A stretch of DNA of 64,000 nt. Origin: Bradyrhizobium sp. WSM1743 (lineage in GTDB: Bacteria; Pseudomonadota; Alphaproteobacteria; Rhizobiales; Xanthobacteraceae). Shown here piece after piece: positions 32,631-41,943 of the stretch. The stretch covers positions 1-64,000 of the forward strand of contig NZ_AXAZ01000014.1 of the NCBI RefSeq assembly GCF_000473065.1, given 5' to 3'. The position numbers and the translations under genes are program-made. The notes under the pieces are model-generated. The model was not told the DNA's origin and searched no databases. It saw only the letters and a program-made list of their open reading frames with translations. The stretch's first letter is position 1. Every line of letters begins with the position of its first letter.

Positions 32631-33128
32631 ATGCTGTCTTTGAAGACGCTTGGCTCTGTGACCCGGCCGCGCACGGCGATTGCTTTCGTAGCCGCAACTC
32701 TCCTCGTCGGTGGAACTGCCACCGAAGCTTCCGCCAAATCCAGGCATCACCGGCATCATCACCGCCACCACGCCCAAGCTGAGACCAACGCCGCCTCCGA
32801 TTGGCGGAATGCCAATGCGTCGATGACGCCGACCTCCGGCACCGGCCACAGCTTCTCCGGCATGGCCTCCTATTACGGCAACGAGTCCGGCAGCCGGACC
32901 GCCTCGGGCCAGCGCTTCAACCAGAACGCCTTGACCGCGGCGCACCGTTCGCTGCCATTCGGCACCAAGCTGCGTGTCACCCACCGCGGTCAGAGCGTGG
33001 TCGTCACCATCAACGACCGCGGTCCGTTCATTCGCGGCCGTGTCCTCGACCTCTCCACCGGCGCTGCCCGCGCCATCGGCCTCACCGGCGCCGGCGTCGG
33101 CCGCGTCACCGCGGAAGTCGTCTCCTAA
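32631..33128 (+). CDS. RlpA-like double-psi beta-barrel protein
   Basis: A 165-residue exported protein. A signal peptide (about 1-35, ending TEASA) is followed by a histidine-rich run (SRHHRHHHRHHAQ, about 37-49) and a double-psi beta-barrel domain (about 72-165) with GMASYYGNESGSRTASGQRF, LPFGTKLRVTH and TINDRGPFIRGRVLDLSTGA. RlpA proteins are septal or cell-wall lytic transglycosylases acting on denuded glycans; no SPOR domain is attached here, so septal targeting must come by another route. The ATG is 60 bases or so after an AT-rich leader. The His-rich segment might bind metal. A terminator follows. Confidence 0.9.
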   Translation: MLSLKTLGSVTRPRTAIAFVAATLLVGGTATEASAKSRHHRHHHRHHAQAETNAASDWRNANASMTPTSGTGHSFSGMASYYGNESGSRTASGQRFNQNALTAAHRSLPFGTKLRVTHRGQSVVVTINDRGPFIRGRVLDLSTGAARAIGLTGAGVGRVTAEVVS

Positions 33129-33184
33129 GGCGTTCGCCTTAGTTCGCACGCGCAGTTTTCATCAGTTTGATGCGCGCACGAAAC

Positions 33185-33219
33185 AAGCCCGTGGTCTTGG
33201 GGGACCGCGGGCTTTTTTT
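33185..33219 (+). terminator. Terminator after rlpA-like gene
   Basis: AAGCCCGTGGTC (33185-33196) pairs with GACCGCGGGCTT (33203-33214) with one G-T pair, then a T7 run. Confidence 0.92.
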
Positions 33220-33238
33220 GTTGGCCGTGATCCCGCAC

Positions 33239-33376
33239 GTGTCCCGGACAAGCTGCAATGCCGCACGGCATTGCAGCGCAGAGCCGGGACCCAGAGCAAC
33301 ACCGTACAACGCGGCGACATGGGCCCCGGCTCTGCAGCGCATTGTCGAAGAGACGCTGCGCTGCGTCCGGGCACGA
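33239..33376. repeat. Long palindromic repeat (GTGTCCCGGACAAGCTGC type)
   Basis: Starts with GTGTCCCGGACAAGC and ends with GTCCGGGCACGAG; inside are CAGAGCCGGGACCCAGA and the inverse GGGCCCCGGCTCTG. Copies with the same plan occur at 36694-36829 and 50266-50374. Confidence 0.85.
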
Positions 33377-33392
33377 GCGGAGAGAGTGATCC

Positions 33393-35603
33393 CTACAAAA
33401 AGCTCTGCGGATCGACGTCGACCTCGAGCTTCAAATTGCCCGTCGGCTTCGGGCAGACCGCGAGCCAATTGCGCAAGTAGTCCGACAGATCGAAACCGCG
33501 CGCCGATTTCACCAGAATGCGGAAGCGGTAGCGGCCCTTGATGACGGCGAGCGGGGCTTCGGCCGGGCCGAGCACCACGACGCGCTCGTCGCGCGGCGCG
33601 AGCGCGACGAGCTTGCGGCCGAAACCGTCCGCGCTCGGGCGGTCGCCTCCGGAAATGATCAGGCTCGCGAGCCGGCCGAACGGCGGATAGAGCGTCTTCT
33701 CGCGCAGATCGATCTCGCTGTCGTAGAAGGCCTCGCGGTCGCAGGCGATCAACGCCCGCATCACGGGATGATCGGGCTGGTGGGTCTGCAGATAGCCGAC
33801 GCCGCGGCCCTGCTCGCGACCGGCGCGGCCGATCACCTGGTTGAGCAATTGCCAGGTGCGCTCCGCCGCGCGCGGATCGCCGTTGGAGAGGCCAAGATCC
33901 GCATCGATCACGCCGACCAGATTGAGCCGCGGGAAGTTGTGACCTTTGGCCACGAGCTGCGTGCCGATGATGATATCGACGCGGCCCTCCGCGATTTCGG
34001 CAAGCTCGCTTCGCATCGTCTCGATCGAGGTGATGAGGTCGCTCGACAGCACCATGGTGCGAGCTTCCGGGAACAGCGCGGCCGCCTCCTCCTGCAGGCG
34101 CTCGACGCCGGGACCGACGGCCACCAGCGATTCCTCGGCCGAGCAGTTCGGGCAGATATGCGGGCGCGGCATCGAGAAGCCGCAATGGTGACAGACCAGG
34201 CGCTGGCGAAAGCGGTGATCGACCAGCCAGGCGTCGCAGATGGTGCAGGCGAAGCGATGGCCGCAGGCACGGCACAAGGTCAGCGGCGCATAGCCGCGAC
34301 GGTTGAGGAACAACAGCGCCTGCTCGCGCCGCTCGATCGCGGTTCTGATCTCGCCGGCAAGCCGCGGCGAGATGAAGCGGCCACGCGCCGGCGGCTCGCG
34401 GCGCAGATCGATCGCCTCGATATGCGGCATGTGCTGGCCGCCGAAGCGCGAGGGCAGCGCGATGCGCTGATAGCGGTTCTTGCGCGCATTGACCTCGGAC
34501 TCGACCGAGGGCGTGGCGGAGGCCAGCACGATCGGGATCTTGGCGATATGCGCGCGCACCACCGCCATGTCGCGGGCGTGATAGTGCACGCCGTCGTCCT
34601 GCTTGTAGGCCTGGTCGTGCTCCTCATCGACGACGATGAGGCCGAGATTGGCGTAAGGGAGAAACAGCGCAGAGCGCGCGCCGACCACGACCGGCGCGGT
34701 GCCTGCGGAGATCGCGGCCCAATTGCGCGCACGGGTGCGCGGGGTGAGCTCGGAGTGCCACTCGATCGGCCGCACGCCAAAACGCTGCGCGAAGCGATCG
34801 AGGAACTGGCCGGTGAGCGCGATCTCCGGCATCAGGATCAGCGATTGCTTGCCGCGGCGGATCGCTTCCGCGACCGCCTCGAAATAGACCTCGGTCTTGC
34901 CCGAGCCGGTGACGCCGTCGAGCAGCGCGACGTGGAAGGTGCCATTGGCCGCGAGCGCGCGCATCGTATCGACCGCGGCGCGCTGCAGCGGGGTAAAATC
35001 CGGCCGGCCGAATTCCGGATCGGGCGCCGGCGGCGGCGGAGGCGGCGGCATCGGCTCCACCGTGAGCGTGCCTTCATCGACCAGGCCGTCGATCACGCCT
35101 GAGGAGACGCCGGCTTCCTTGGCCGCCTCGGACTTGCCGTGCAGCAGCCGGTCCGACAACAGCGCGATCACCCGCTGCCGCGCCGGCGTCAGCCGCTTCG
35201 GGGGATCGCCGGTCAGGCGCACGCCGGCGCGCGCCCGCTCCGGGCCGAGATTCTCGCCCATGCGCAGGCACATGCGCAGCACCATGCCGCGCGGGCTCAG
35301 CGTGTAATTGGCGACCCAGTCGACCACCTGGCGCAGCTCGGGCTTGAGCGGCGGGATATCGAGCTTCTCGCTGACCTCCTTGAGGCGATTGTGCAGGCGT
35401 GGATCGGGATTGGCGTTCTCGCCCCAGACCACGGCGAGCACCTCGCGCGGGCCAAGCGGCACGCCAACGAGATCGCCCGCCTTCAGCTCCATGCCGCGCG
35501 GCACCTTGTAGGAATAGGTCTGGTCGAGCGCGACCGGCACCAGCACGTCGACCATGCGGGTCGCGTTGGCGGGGGCGGTGTTGCTACGCGGCGATTGGTC
35601 CAT
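33393..35603 (-). CDS. priA: Primosomal protein N' (replication restart helicase)
   Basis: A 736-residue superfamily 2 helicase that reloads the replisome on collapsed forks. The N-terminal 3'-DNA-binding domain (about 17-115) is followed by a Pro-rich linker (about 185-200), helicase motifs GVTGSGKTEVY (Walker A) and VVDEEHDQAYKQ (DEEH), ASATPSVES, and an eight-cysteine zinc module: CRACG, CTIC, CHHC and CPNC (about 440-500). Helicase motifs V-VI appear in GTQLVAKGHNFP and QVIGRAGREQGRG. It is divergently transcribed from xerC. Confidence 0.97.
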   Translation of the reverse strand: MDQSPRSNTAPANATRMVDVLVPVALDQTYSYKVPRGMELKAGDLVGVPLGPREVLAVVWGENANPDPRLHNRLKEVSEKLDIPPLKPELRQVVDWVANYTLSPRGMVLRMCLRMGENLGPERARAGVRLTGDPPKRLTPARQRVIALLSDRLLHGKSEAAKEAGVSSGVIDGLVDEGTLTVEPMPPPPPPPAPDPEFGRPDFTPLQRAAVDTMRALAANGTFHVALLDGVTGSGKTEVYFEAVAEAIRRGKQSLILMPEIALTGQFLDRFAQRFGVRPIEWHSELTPRTRARNWAAISAGTAPVVVGARSALFLPYANLGLIVVDEEHDQAYKQDDGVHYHARDMAVVRAHIAKIPIVLASATPSVESEVNARKNRYQRIALPSRFGGQHMPHIEAIDLRREPPARGRFISPRLAGEIRTAIERREQALLFLNRRGYAPLTLCRACGHRFACTICDAWLVDHRFRQRLVCHHCGFSMPRPHICPNCSAEESLVAVGPGVERLQEEAAALFPEARTMVLSSDLITSIETMRSELAEIAEGRVDIIIGTQLVAKGHNFPRLNLVGVIDADLGLSNGDPRAAERTWQLLNQVIGRAGREQGRGVGYLQTHQPDHPVMRALIACDREAFYDSEIDLREKTLYPPFGRLASLIISGGDRPSADGFGRKLVALAPRDERVVVLGPAEAPLAVIKGRYRFRILVKSARGFDLSDYLRNWLAVCPKPTGNLKLEVDVDPQSFL

Positions 35604-35714
35604 GAGCTGAGAATCGGAACCCGGGGCATTGAGGCTAGCGCCGCGCGGCGGCCTTAGCGAACGATAAACGAGTGTGATGCGATATACTGTGCGGAATCAC
35701 CACGTCCAGAGCGC

Positions 35715-36680
35715 ATGAGCAAAGCGGCCGCACCCTTAATCGAGCTCGCCAGCGCCGATCCCTCGATCGCGCAGGAGATGACGCGCTGGCTGGCGCATCT
35801 CGGTGCCGAACGGCGGCTGTCGCCGAAGACGCTGGAGGCCTATGGCCGCGACTTGCGGCAGTGCCTGGATTTCCTTTGTGCCCATTGGGGCGAGCGCGTG
35901 ACACTCAAGCGTTTCGCCGCGCTGGAGGCCACCGACGTGCGCGCCTTCATGGCGATGCGCAGGGCCGACGACATTGCCGGCCGCAGCCTGATGCGGGCGC
36001 TGGCCGGCCTGCGTTCGTTCGGCCGTTTTTTGGAGCGCGAGGGCAAAGGCAAGGTCGGCGCATTGTCGGCCATCCGCGCGCCAAAAGTCGCAAAAAGCTT
36101 GCCGAAGCCGCTGCCGATGGCTTCGGCAAAGCGTCTTGCCGATGCCGACGAGCGCGCCGGCGAGGAACGCGAGACCTGGATTCTGGCGCGCGATGCTGCG
36201 GTGATGGCGCTGCTCTACGGCTCGGGCCTGCGCATCTCCGAAGCGCTCGGCCTGCAACGCCGCGAGGTGCCGCGGCCCGGCGAAGGCGATGTGCTGGTCG
36301 TGACCGGCAAGGGCAACAAGACGCGCATGGTGCCGGTGCTGCAGAACGTGCTGGAGCTGGTGCAGGAGTACGTCGCGATGTGTCCGTATCCGCTGCCGGC
36401 GGAAGGTCCGATCTTCGTCGGCGCGCGCGGCGGCCCCTTGAGCCCGCGCATCATCCAGCTCGCGTTGGAGCGGCTGCGCGGCGCGCTCGGCCTGCCCGAC
36501 AGCGCCACGCCGCACGCGCTGCGCCACTCCTTCGCCACGCATCTGCTGTCGCGCGGCGGCGACCTACGCGCCATCCAGGAATTGCTCGGCCATTCCTCGC
36601 TTTCGACCACGCAGATCTACACCGGCATCGATTCCGAGCGGCTGCTCGAGGTCTATGCGAGCGCGCATCCGCGGCGCTGA
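35715..36680 (+). CDS. xerC: Tyrosine recombinase XerC
   Basis: A 321-residue site-specific recombinase of the Xer type, which resolves chromosome dimers at dif with XerD. The SAM-like core-binding domain is residues about 18-115; the catalytic domain shows R173 (GSGLRISEAL), K199 (GKGNKTR), H267 and R270 (HALRHSFATHLL), H293 (LGHSSLSTTQ) and nucleophile Y302 (IYTGID). Length and the neighbourhood of priA fit the housekeeping XerC rather than a phage integrase. Confidence 0.93.
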   Translation: MSKAAAPLIELASADPSIAQEMTRWLAHLGAERRLSPKTLEAYGRDLRQCLDFLCAHWGERVTLKRFAALEATDVRAFMAMRRADDIAGRSLMRALAGLRSFGRFLEREGKGKVGALSAIRAPKVAKSLPKPLPMASAKRLADADERAGEERETWILARDAAVMALLYGSGLRISEALGLQRREVPRPGEGDVLVVTGKGNKTRMVPVLQNVLELVQEYVAMCPYPLPAEGPIFVGARGGPLSPRIIQLALERLRGALGLPDSATPHALRHSFATHLLSRGGDLRAIQELLGHSSLSTTQIYTGIDSERLLEVYASAHPRR

Positions 36681-36693
36681 AGCCTTACAGGCT

Positions 36694-36829
36694 CTCGTGC
36701 CCCGGACGCGGCGCAGCGCTCCTTCAGCGGTGCGCTGCGGGGCCCGCGCTACCGCGCAATCGTCTGAAGCTTCTGGGTCCCGGCTCAGCGTCGCAGCGTT
36801 ACACGCTGCGCCGCGTCCGGGACACGAGC
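36694..36829. repeat. Long palindromic repeat (GTGCCCCGGACGCGGC type)
   Basis: Same plan as 33239-33376: opens CTCGTGCCCCGGACGCGGC and closes GCGTCCGGGACACGAG, with internal GGGTCCCGGCTCAGC. It directly follows xerC. Confidence 0.85.
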
Positions 36830-36925
36830 GCCGACAGACTGACATACTCTCGTCATAGCTCGCGTGCCTCTTGCGCGTCGCGCGCGGTTCGGTCAATCGT
36901 TGCGGAACCGAGGCAGGAGGATTTT

Positions 36926-37516
36926 ATGAGCGCACATGAAAGCATGGAGCATGCCGAGCACGCCGAGCACGCGTCCGGCTCGAACAAGAAGATCGCGCTC
37001 CTGATTGCCGTGCTGGCGCTGTTCCTGGCGATCTCGGAGACGCTCGGCAAGGGTGCCCAGACCGAATCGATCAGCAAGAACGTCGAGGCCGCCAATCTCT
37101 GGGCGTTCTTCCAGGCCAAGAGCATCCGCCGCACCGTGGTGCTGACCGCGGCCGAGCAGGGCAAGCTGACGCTCGCCGGCACGAGCGACGACGCGCTGAA
37201 GGCGTCGGTGCAGAAGCAGGTCGAGGACTGGACCAAGACCGCGCAGCGCTACCGCTCCGAGCCCGAGACCGGCGAAGGCACCGAGCAGCTCGCCGAGAAA
37301 GCCAAGCATGCCGAGCACGATCGCGACGAGGCGACCGCGAAATACCACCATTTCGAGCTGGCCTCGGCCGCCTTCCAGATCGGCATCGTGCTGGCCTCCG
37401 CCACCATCATCACCGGCATGCTCGCGCTCGCCTATGTCAGCGGCGTACTGACGCTCGCCGGCCTGATCATGACCGCGCTCGGCCTATGGTGGCCGCACCT
37501 GTTGCATTTGCATTAG
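36926..37516 (+). CDS. DUF4337-type membrane protein
   Basis: A 196-residue membrane protein with a repeat-like His/Glu N-terminus (HAEHAEHAS), one membrane helix (about 22-40), a charged central region (about 45-135, including AAEQGKLTLAG and EKAKHAEHDRDEATAKYHHF) and two closely spaced helices at the C-terminus (about 147-192). This arrangement, with a soluble middle between TM1 and TM2, matches the DUF4337 family of unknown function. A strong ribosome site, GGCAGGAGG, precedes ATG 36926. It stands alone. Confidence 0.82.
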   Translation: MSAHESMEHAEHAEHASGSNKKIALLIAVLALFLAISETLGKGAQTESISKNVEAANLWAFFQAKSIRRTVVLTAAEQGKLTLAGTSDDALKASVQKQVEDWTKTAQRYRSEPETGEGTEQLAEKAKHAEHDRDEATAKYHHFELASAAFQIGIVLASATIITGMLALAYVSGVLTLAGLIMTALGLWWPHLLHLH

Positions 37517-37554
37517 GACGCGCTTCTACGCGCGCTTGAAACCACACGAACAGT

Positions 37555-37657
37555 GTCATGCCCCGGCTTGACCGGGGCATCCAGTACGCCGCGGCCTATC
37601 GATTCAATAACGGCCGTCTCTGGAATACTGGACCGCCCGGTCAAGCCGGGCGATGAC
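37555..37657. repeat. Palindromic repeat (GTCATGCCCCGGCTTGACCG type)
   Basis: GTCATGCCCCGGCTTGACCG at 37555 and the inverse CGGTCAAGCCGGGCGATGAC ending at 37657 enclose TCCAGTA/TACTGGA. It separates two convergent membrane-protein genes. Confidence 0.88.
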
Positions 37658-37695
37658 AGCGAGTGTGTGGTGAACAGCGAAGATGTTGCAGGCAG

Positions 37696-38226
37696 CTATC
37701 GCGCCTGGTGCACGCTCTTCCTAAAACGCTGGATCAGGCGCAGCGTGCGGGAAGACCAGCCCTCGCCGTCGCCGGCGATCAGCTCGCGGATGCGGCGCTT
37801 GATCGGGTCGACCAGCTGAGCGGCCCTGGCGCGCACTCTCAGCACCAGATCATAGATCCGCTCGAACCAGTGCATCTCCAAGAGCTTGGCGCGCGTCACG
37901 TCGAACACGAAGGCGGTGACGCCGACGCCAAGCATCTTCGCGAATACGATCGTGACGACGGCGCTGGTCCAGTATTCGTGCGCGAGCAGCCACAGGCCGA
38001 CCAGCTTGAGCGGAAACAGCGGGATGATGGGGACCGCGAACACGATCAGCGTCATGGCCGGCGACAGCGCATCGACGCGCTCCGTCAGCCAATGCTTGAA
38101 GCGCGCGAGCGGGATGGCTGCGACAACCCGCGCGACGATCGGTTCGAGATGGTCCCAGAGCCAGGCTTCGATCAGGAAGACGATCGCAAGCAGGACCCAG
38201 ACCGGTTGCAGAAGGCGGCGCAGCAT
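37696..38226 (-). CDS. Uncharacterised membrane protein
   Basis: A 176-residue protein with hydrophobic segments at about 5-25 (QPVWVLLAIVFLIEAWLW), 52-80 (a long SPAMTLIVFAVPIIPLFPLK run) and 83-105, and a basic cytoplasmic C-terminus (RARAAQLVDPIKRRIRELI). No known domain is recognised. I start at ATG 38226 (MLRRLLQPVW); the upstream open frame overlaps lpdA. It is only 34 bases after lpdA in the same direction and may be the last gene of the TCA operon. Confidence 0.75.
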   Translation of the reverse strand: MLRRLLQPVWVLLAIVFLIEAWLWDHLEPIVARVVAAIPLARFKHWLTERVDALSPAMTLIVFAVPIIPLFPLKLVGLWLLAHEYWTSAVVTIVFAKMLGVGVTAFVFDVTRAKLLEMHWFERIYDLVLRVRARAAQLVDPIKRRIRELIAGDGEGWSSRTLRLIQRFRKSVHQAR

Positions 38227-38260
38227 GTGTTTCCCGCCCGGTTCGGTGCTGGGCGCTAGC

Positions 38261-39661
38261 CTACATATGGATGGCCCGCTTGCCGACTGCAAGCGCGGCT
38301 TCCTTGACCGCCTCCGAGCGGGTCGGATGGGCGTGGCAGGTGCGCGCGAGATCTTCCGCGCTGCCGCCAAACTCCATGAGAACGCAGGCTTCATGGATCA
38401 TTTCGCCGGCTTCGCGGCCGATAATATGCACGCCGAGCACGCGATCGGTCTTCGCATCTGCGAGAATCTTCACAAAGCCGTCGGTGGTCTGGTTGACCTT
38501 GGAGCGGCCGTTGGCGGTAAAGGGAAACTTCCCGACGGTATAGGCTGTGCCCGCCTGCTTCAGCTCCTCCTCGGTCTTGCCGACGGAGGACACTTCCGGC
38601 GTGGTATACACGACGCCCGGGATCACGTCGTAGTTCACGTGGCCGGCTTGCCCTGCGATGATCTCCGCGACCGCAACGCCTTCGTCCTCGGCCTTGTGCG
38701 CGAGCATCGGGCCGGCGACGACGTCGCCGATGGCATAGACGCCCTTCAGGCTGGTGGCGAAATGCGGATCGATCTGCACGCGGCCGCGATTGTCGAGCGC
38801 GACGCCGGCTTCCTTCAGGCCGAGCCCGTCGGTGTAAGGCGTGCGGCCGATGCAGACCAGCACGACGTCGGCTTCGATGGTCTCGGCGGTCCCGCCGGCA
38901 GCCGGCTCGATCTTCGCGAGCAATGCCTTGCTGTTCGCTTCGACGCCGGTCACCTTCGAGCCCAGCTTGAATGCAAAGCCCTGCTTTTCAAGCATGCGCT
39001 GGAATTGCTTGGCGATCTCGCCGTCCATGCCGGGCAGGATGCGATCGAGGAATTCAACCACCATGACCTCTGATCCGAGCCGGCGCCACACAGAGCCGAG
39101 TTCGAGCCCGATCACGCCGGCGCCAATGACCAGCAATCTGCCTGGCACCTTCTCCAGCGACAGCGCGCCGGTCGACGACACGATGCGCTTCTCGTCGATC
39201 TCGATGCCCTTGAGACGCGCGATGTCGGAGCCGGTGGCGATCACGATATTCTTGGTCTCGACCACCTGCGACTTGCCGTCGGCGGAGACCTCGACCTTGC
39301 CGGTGCCTAAGATCTTGCCGGTGCCCTTGAGCACGTCGATCTTGTTCTTCTTCATCAGGAACTCGACGCCCTTGACGTTGCCGTCGATGCCCTGCTGCTT
39401 GAAGTTCATCATCGCGGGCAAATCGAGCTTCGGCGCGGAAACGCTCACGCCCATCTTGGCGAAGGAATGGCCGGCTTCCTCGAACATCTCGGAGGCGTGC
39501 AGCAGCGCCTTCGACGGCATGCAGCCGACATTGAGGCAGGTGCCGCCGAGCGTTGCGTTCTTTTCGACCACGGCGACTTTCATGCCGAGCTGGGCCGCGC
39601 GCACCGCGCAGACATAACCGCCCGGTCCGGTGCCGATGACGACGAGATCGTAGGTAGCCAT
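38261..39661 (-). CDS. lpdA: Dihydrolipoyl dehydrogenase (E3)
   Basis: A 466-residue flavoenzyme that reoxidises dihydrolipoyl groups of the 2-oxoglutarate dehydrogenase complex, passing electrons to NAD. FAD-binding [17 protein letters not shown], the redox disulfide [13 protein letters not shown] (C42/C47), the NAD domain [15 protein letters not shown], and the C-terminal base region [15 protein letters not shown] are visible. Its place at the end of the suc cluster indicates it serves OGDH, though E3 can be shared. Confidence 0.98.
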   Translation of the reverse strand: MATYDLVVIGTGPGGYVCAVRAAQLGMKVAVVEKNATLGGTCLNVGCMPSKALLHASEMFEEAGHSFAKMGVSVSAPKLDLPAMMNFKQQGIDGNVKGVEFLMKKNKIDVLKGTGKILGTGKVEVSADGKSQVVETKNIVIATGSDIARLKGIEIDEKRIVSSTGALSLEKVPGRLLVIGAGVIGLELGSVWRRLGSEVMVVEFLDRILPGMDGEIAKQFQRMLEKQGFAFKLGSKVTGVEANSKALLAKIEPAAGGTAETIEADVVLVCIGRTPYTDGLGLKEAGVALDNRGRVQIDPHFATSLKGVYAIGDVVAGPMLAHKAEDEGVAVAEIIAGQAGHVNYDVIPGVVYTTPEVSSVGKTEEELKQAGTAYTVGKFPFTANGRSKVNQTTDGFVKILADAKTDRVLGVHIIGREAGEMIHEACVLMEFGGSAEDLARTCHAHPTRSEAVKEAALAVGKRAIHM

Positions 39662-39718
39662 GAGAGAAAGTCCCGTAAGGTTAGGCGTGATGAGGATGTG
39701 TCAGCGTCCGCAGGTGCA

Positions 39719-40480
39719 TCAGCGTCCGCCGGACACATCGAGAGTGGCTGCGGTGATGTAGGAGGCCTCGTCCGACATCAGCCAGACGATGGCATTGGCG
39801 ATTTCGTCAGCGGTGCCGACGCGCTTCATCGGCACCATATGCGCCAGACGATGGGCGCGATCGGGCTCGCCGCCGGCGGCGTGGATTTCGGTGTCGATCA
39901 GGCCCGGGCGAATGCCCGCGACGCGAATGCCTTCGCCGGCAACCTCGTAGCCGAGGCCGATGGTGAAGGAATCGATCGCGCCCTTGGACGCGGCATAATC
40001 GACATAGGTGTTGGGTGCGCCGAGCCTGGCTGCGACCGACGACAAATTGACGATGACGCCGCCCTTGCCGCCATGCTTGGTCGACATCCGCTTCACCGCC
40101 TCGCGCGCGCAGAGGATCGAGCCGGTAACGTTGACCGCCAGCACGCGCTGGATGCGCTCGGCCGACATCTCGTCGACGCGCACGCCACTCTTGCCGACAA
40201 TGCCGCCATTGTTGACGAGGGCGCCTAAAGTGCCGAACTTGTCGGCTTCCCTGAACAGGTTGAGGATGTCGCTTTCCTCGGCGACATCGCATTTCACCGC
40301 GATGGCCTTGCCGTTGCTGGCCTCGATCGTAGCTACGACCTCTTCGGCGGCCGCCTTGTTGCTGGCATAGCCGACCACAACGCGAAAGCCGCGCGCGGCC
40401 GCCGCAAGCGCGGTCGCCCGCCCGATGCCGCGGCTGCCGCCGGTGATGACAACGACTTTATCCGTCACGCGCGCCTCCAT
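39719..40480 (-). CDS. SDR-family oxidoreductase
   Basis: A 253-residue classical short-chain dehydrogenase. TGGSRGIG (13-20) binds the cofactor, CDVAEE (64-69), NNGG (90-93), catalytic Ser in NLSSVAARLG (S147/148), Y162 and K166 in YVDYAASKGA. The residue after the second strand (GYASNKA) favours NADP(H). It resembles glucose- or 3-ketoacyl-reductase-type SDRs but substrate is unknown. It is embedded in the operon, 52 bases after sucB and 57 before lpdA, so it is coexpressed with 2-oxoglutarate dehydrogenase. Confidence 0.9.
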   Translation of the reverse strand: MEARVTDKVVVITGGSRGIGRATALAAAARGFRVVVGYASNKAAAEEVVATIEASNGKAIAVKCDVAEESDILNLFREADKFGTLGALVNNGGIVGKSGVRVDEMSAERIQRVLAVNVTGSILCAREAVKRMSTKHGGKGGVIVNLSSVAARLGAPNTYVDYAASKGAIDSFTIGLGYEVAGEGIRVAGIRPGLIDTEIHAAGGEPDRAHRLAHMVPMKRVGTADEIANAIVWLMSDEASYITAATLDVSGGR

Positions 40481-40532
40481 GGTTCGACACGCGCCGCCGC
40501 GAATGGCGACGGCGCTCGCAGAGCATCAGGGA

Positions 40533-41771
40533 TCAGAGATCGAGCACCAGGCGTGCCGGATCTTCCAGGCTCTCCTTGACACGGACCAGGAAGGTGACGG
40601 CTTCCTTGCCGTCGATCACGCGGTGATCGTAGGACAGCGCCAGATACATCATCGGGCGGACCTCGATCTTGCCGCCGACGACCATCGGCCGTTCCTGGAT
40701 CTTGTGCATGCCGAGGATACCGGACTGCGGCGCGTTCAGGATCGGGGTCGACATCAGCGAGCCGTAGATGCCGCCATTGGTGATGGTGAAGGTGCCGCCC
40801 TGCATCTCGTCGATCTTGAGCTGGCCATCGCGGGCGCGGCGGCCGAAATCGGCGATGCTCTTCTCGATGTCGGAGATCGACTTGTGGTCGCAGTCGCGCA
40901 CCACGGGCACGACCAGGCCCTTGTCGGTGCCGACGGCGACGCCGATGTGATAGTAGTTCTTGTAGATCAGATCGCTGCCGTCGATCTCGGCGTTGACGGC
41001 CGGGATGTCCTTCAGCGCCTGCACGACGGCCTTGGTGAAGAAGCCCATGAAGCCGAGCTTGGCGCCATGCTTCTTCTCGAACGCATCCTTGTAGTGCGCG
41101 CGCAGCGCCACGACGTTGGTCATGTCGACCTCGTTGAACGTCGTGAGCATGGCCGCAGTGTTCTGCACGTCCTTGAGGCGGCGCGCGATGGTCTGGCGCA
41201 GGCGGGTCATCTTGACGCGCTCTTCGCGGGCGGCGTCATCGGCCGGCGACGGCGCGCGCACCTGCACGGCGGCGGCGGGCTGGTTCACCGGGGTCGGCGC
41301 GGATGCGGCGCGCTCGATCGCGGCCAGCATGTCGCCCTTGGTGACGCGACCGTCCTTGCCGGAGCCCGGAACCGTCGAGGCGTCGATGCCGGTCTCGGCC
41401 GAGAGCTTGCGCACGGACGGGGCGAGCGGCGCATCGGCCGGCGGCGCCTTCGCGGCAGCGGGAGCCGGCGCGGGAGCAGCGGCAGCAGCAGGAGCAGCAG
41501 CCTTGGCAGGCGCGGCGGCGGGCTTGGCAGCACCGGCACCATCGGTGATCTGGCCGAGCAGCGCGCCCACGGCAACGGTCGCGCCATCGGCGGCGATGAT
41601 CTCGCTCAGCGTGCCGGCGGAGGGCGCGGGGACTTCGATGGTGACCTTGTCGGTCTCGAGCTCCACCAAAGGCTCGTCGACGGCGACGGGGTCACCGGCC
41701 TTCTTGAACCAGCGGCCGATGGTGGCCTCGGTGACGGATTCGCCGAGCGTCGGCACACGAATTTCAGTCAT
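40533..41771 (-). CDS. sucB: Dihydrolipoyl succinyltransferase (E2 of 2-oxoglutarate dehydrogenase)
   Basis: A 412-residue E2 core. The N-terminal lipoyl domain ends in the lipoylated Lys motif [13 protein letters not shown] (about 37-49); an Ala/Pro linker (about 75-105) leads to the peripheral-subunit-binding domain ([20 protein letters not shown]) and the catalytic domain with [11 protein letters not shown] carrying the active His. It transfers succinyl to CoA. It follows sucA after 172 bases that contain a palindromic repeat. Confidence 0.98.
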   Translation of the reverse strand: MTEIRVPTLGESVTEATIGRWFKKAGDPVAVDEPLVELETDKVTIEVPAPSAGTLSEIIAADGATVAVGALLGQITDGAGAAKPAAAPAKAAAPAAAAAPAPAPAAAKAPPADAPLAPSVRKLSAETGIDASTVPGSGKDGRVTKGDMLAAIERAASAPTPVNQPAAAVQVRAPSPADDAAREERVKMTRLRQTIARRLKDVQNTAAMLTTFNEVDMTNVVALRAHYKDAFEKKHGAKLGFMGFFTKAVVQALKDIPAVNAEIDGSDLIYKNYYHIGVAVGTDKGLVVPVVRDCDHKSISDIEKSIADFGRRARDGQLKIDEMQGGTFTITNGGIYGSLMSTPILNAPQSGILGMHKIQERPMVVGGKIEVRPMMYLALSYDHRVIDGKEAVTFLVRVKESLEDPARLVLDL

Positions 41772-41816
41772 GGTCTCTTCCTTAAGGGATCGCTGGTAGC
41801 GGTCATGAATTCAAAT

Positions 41817-41929
41817 GTCATCGGCCGGCGAAAAGCAGGCCATCCAGCGAGCCGGGGCGTTTGCAATCACGCCGCGGCTACTGGATGCCCCGCTCCGGTG
41901 CGCTGGTTGCGCACAAGGCGGGGCATGAC
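41817..41929. repeat. Palindromic repeat (GTCATCGGCCGGCG... GGGGCATGAC) in sucA-sucB spacer
   Basis: Opens GTCATCGGCCGGCG and closes CAAGGCGGGGCATGAC; related to 37555-37657 by its CCATCCAG/CTGGATG inner pair. It fills most of the sucA-sucB gap. Confidence 0.75.
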
Positions 41930-41943
41930 GCAGTTCAAAAAGT

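Noticed and set aside
33239..33376. Repeats considered as a CRISPR array
   Set aside because: The repeats are isolated palindromes kilobases apart, not regularly spaced direct repeats, and no cas genes are present.
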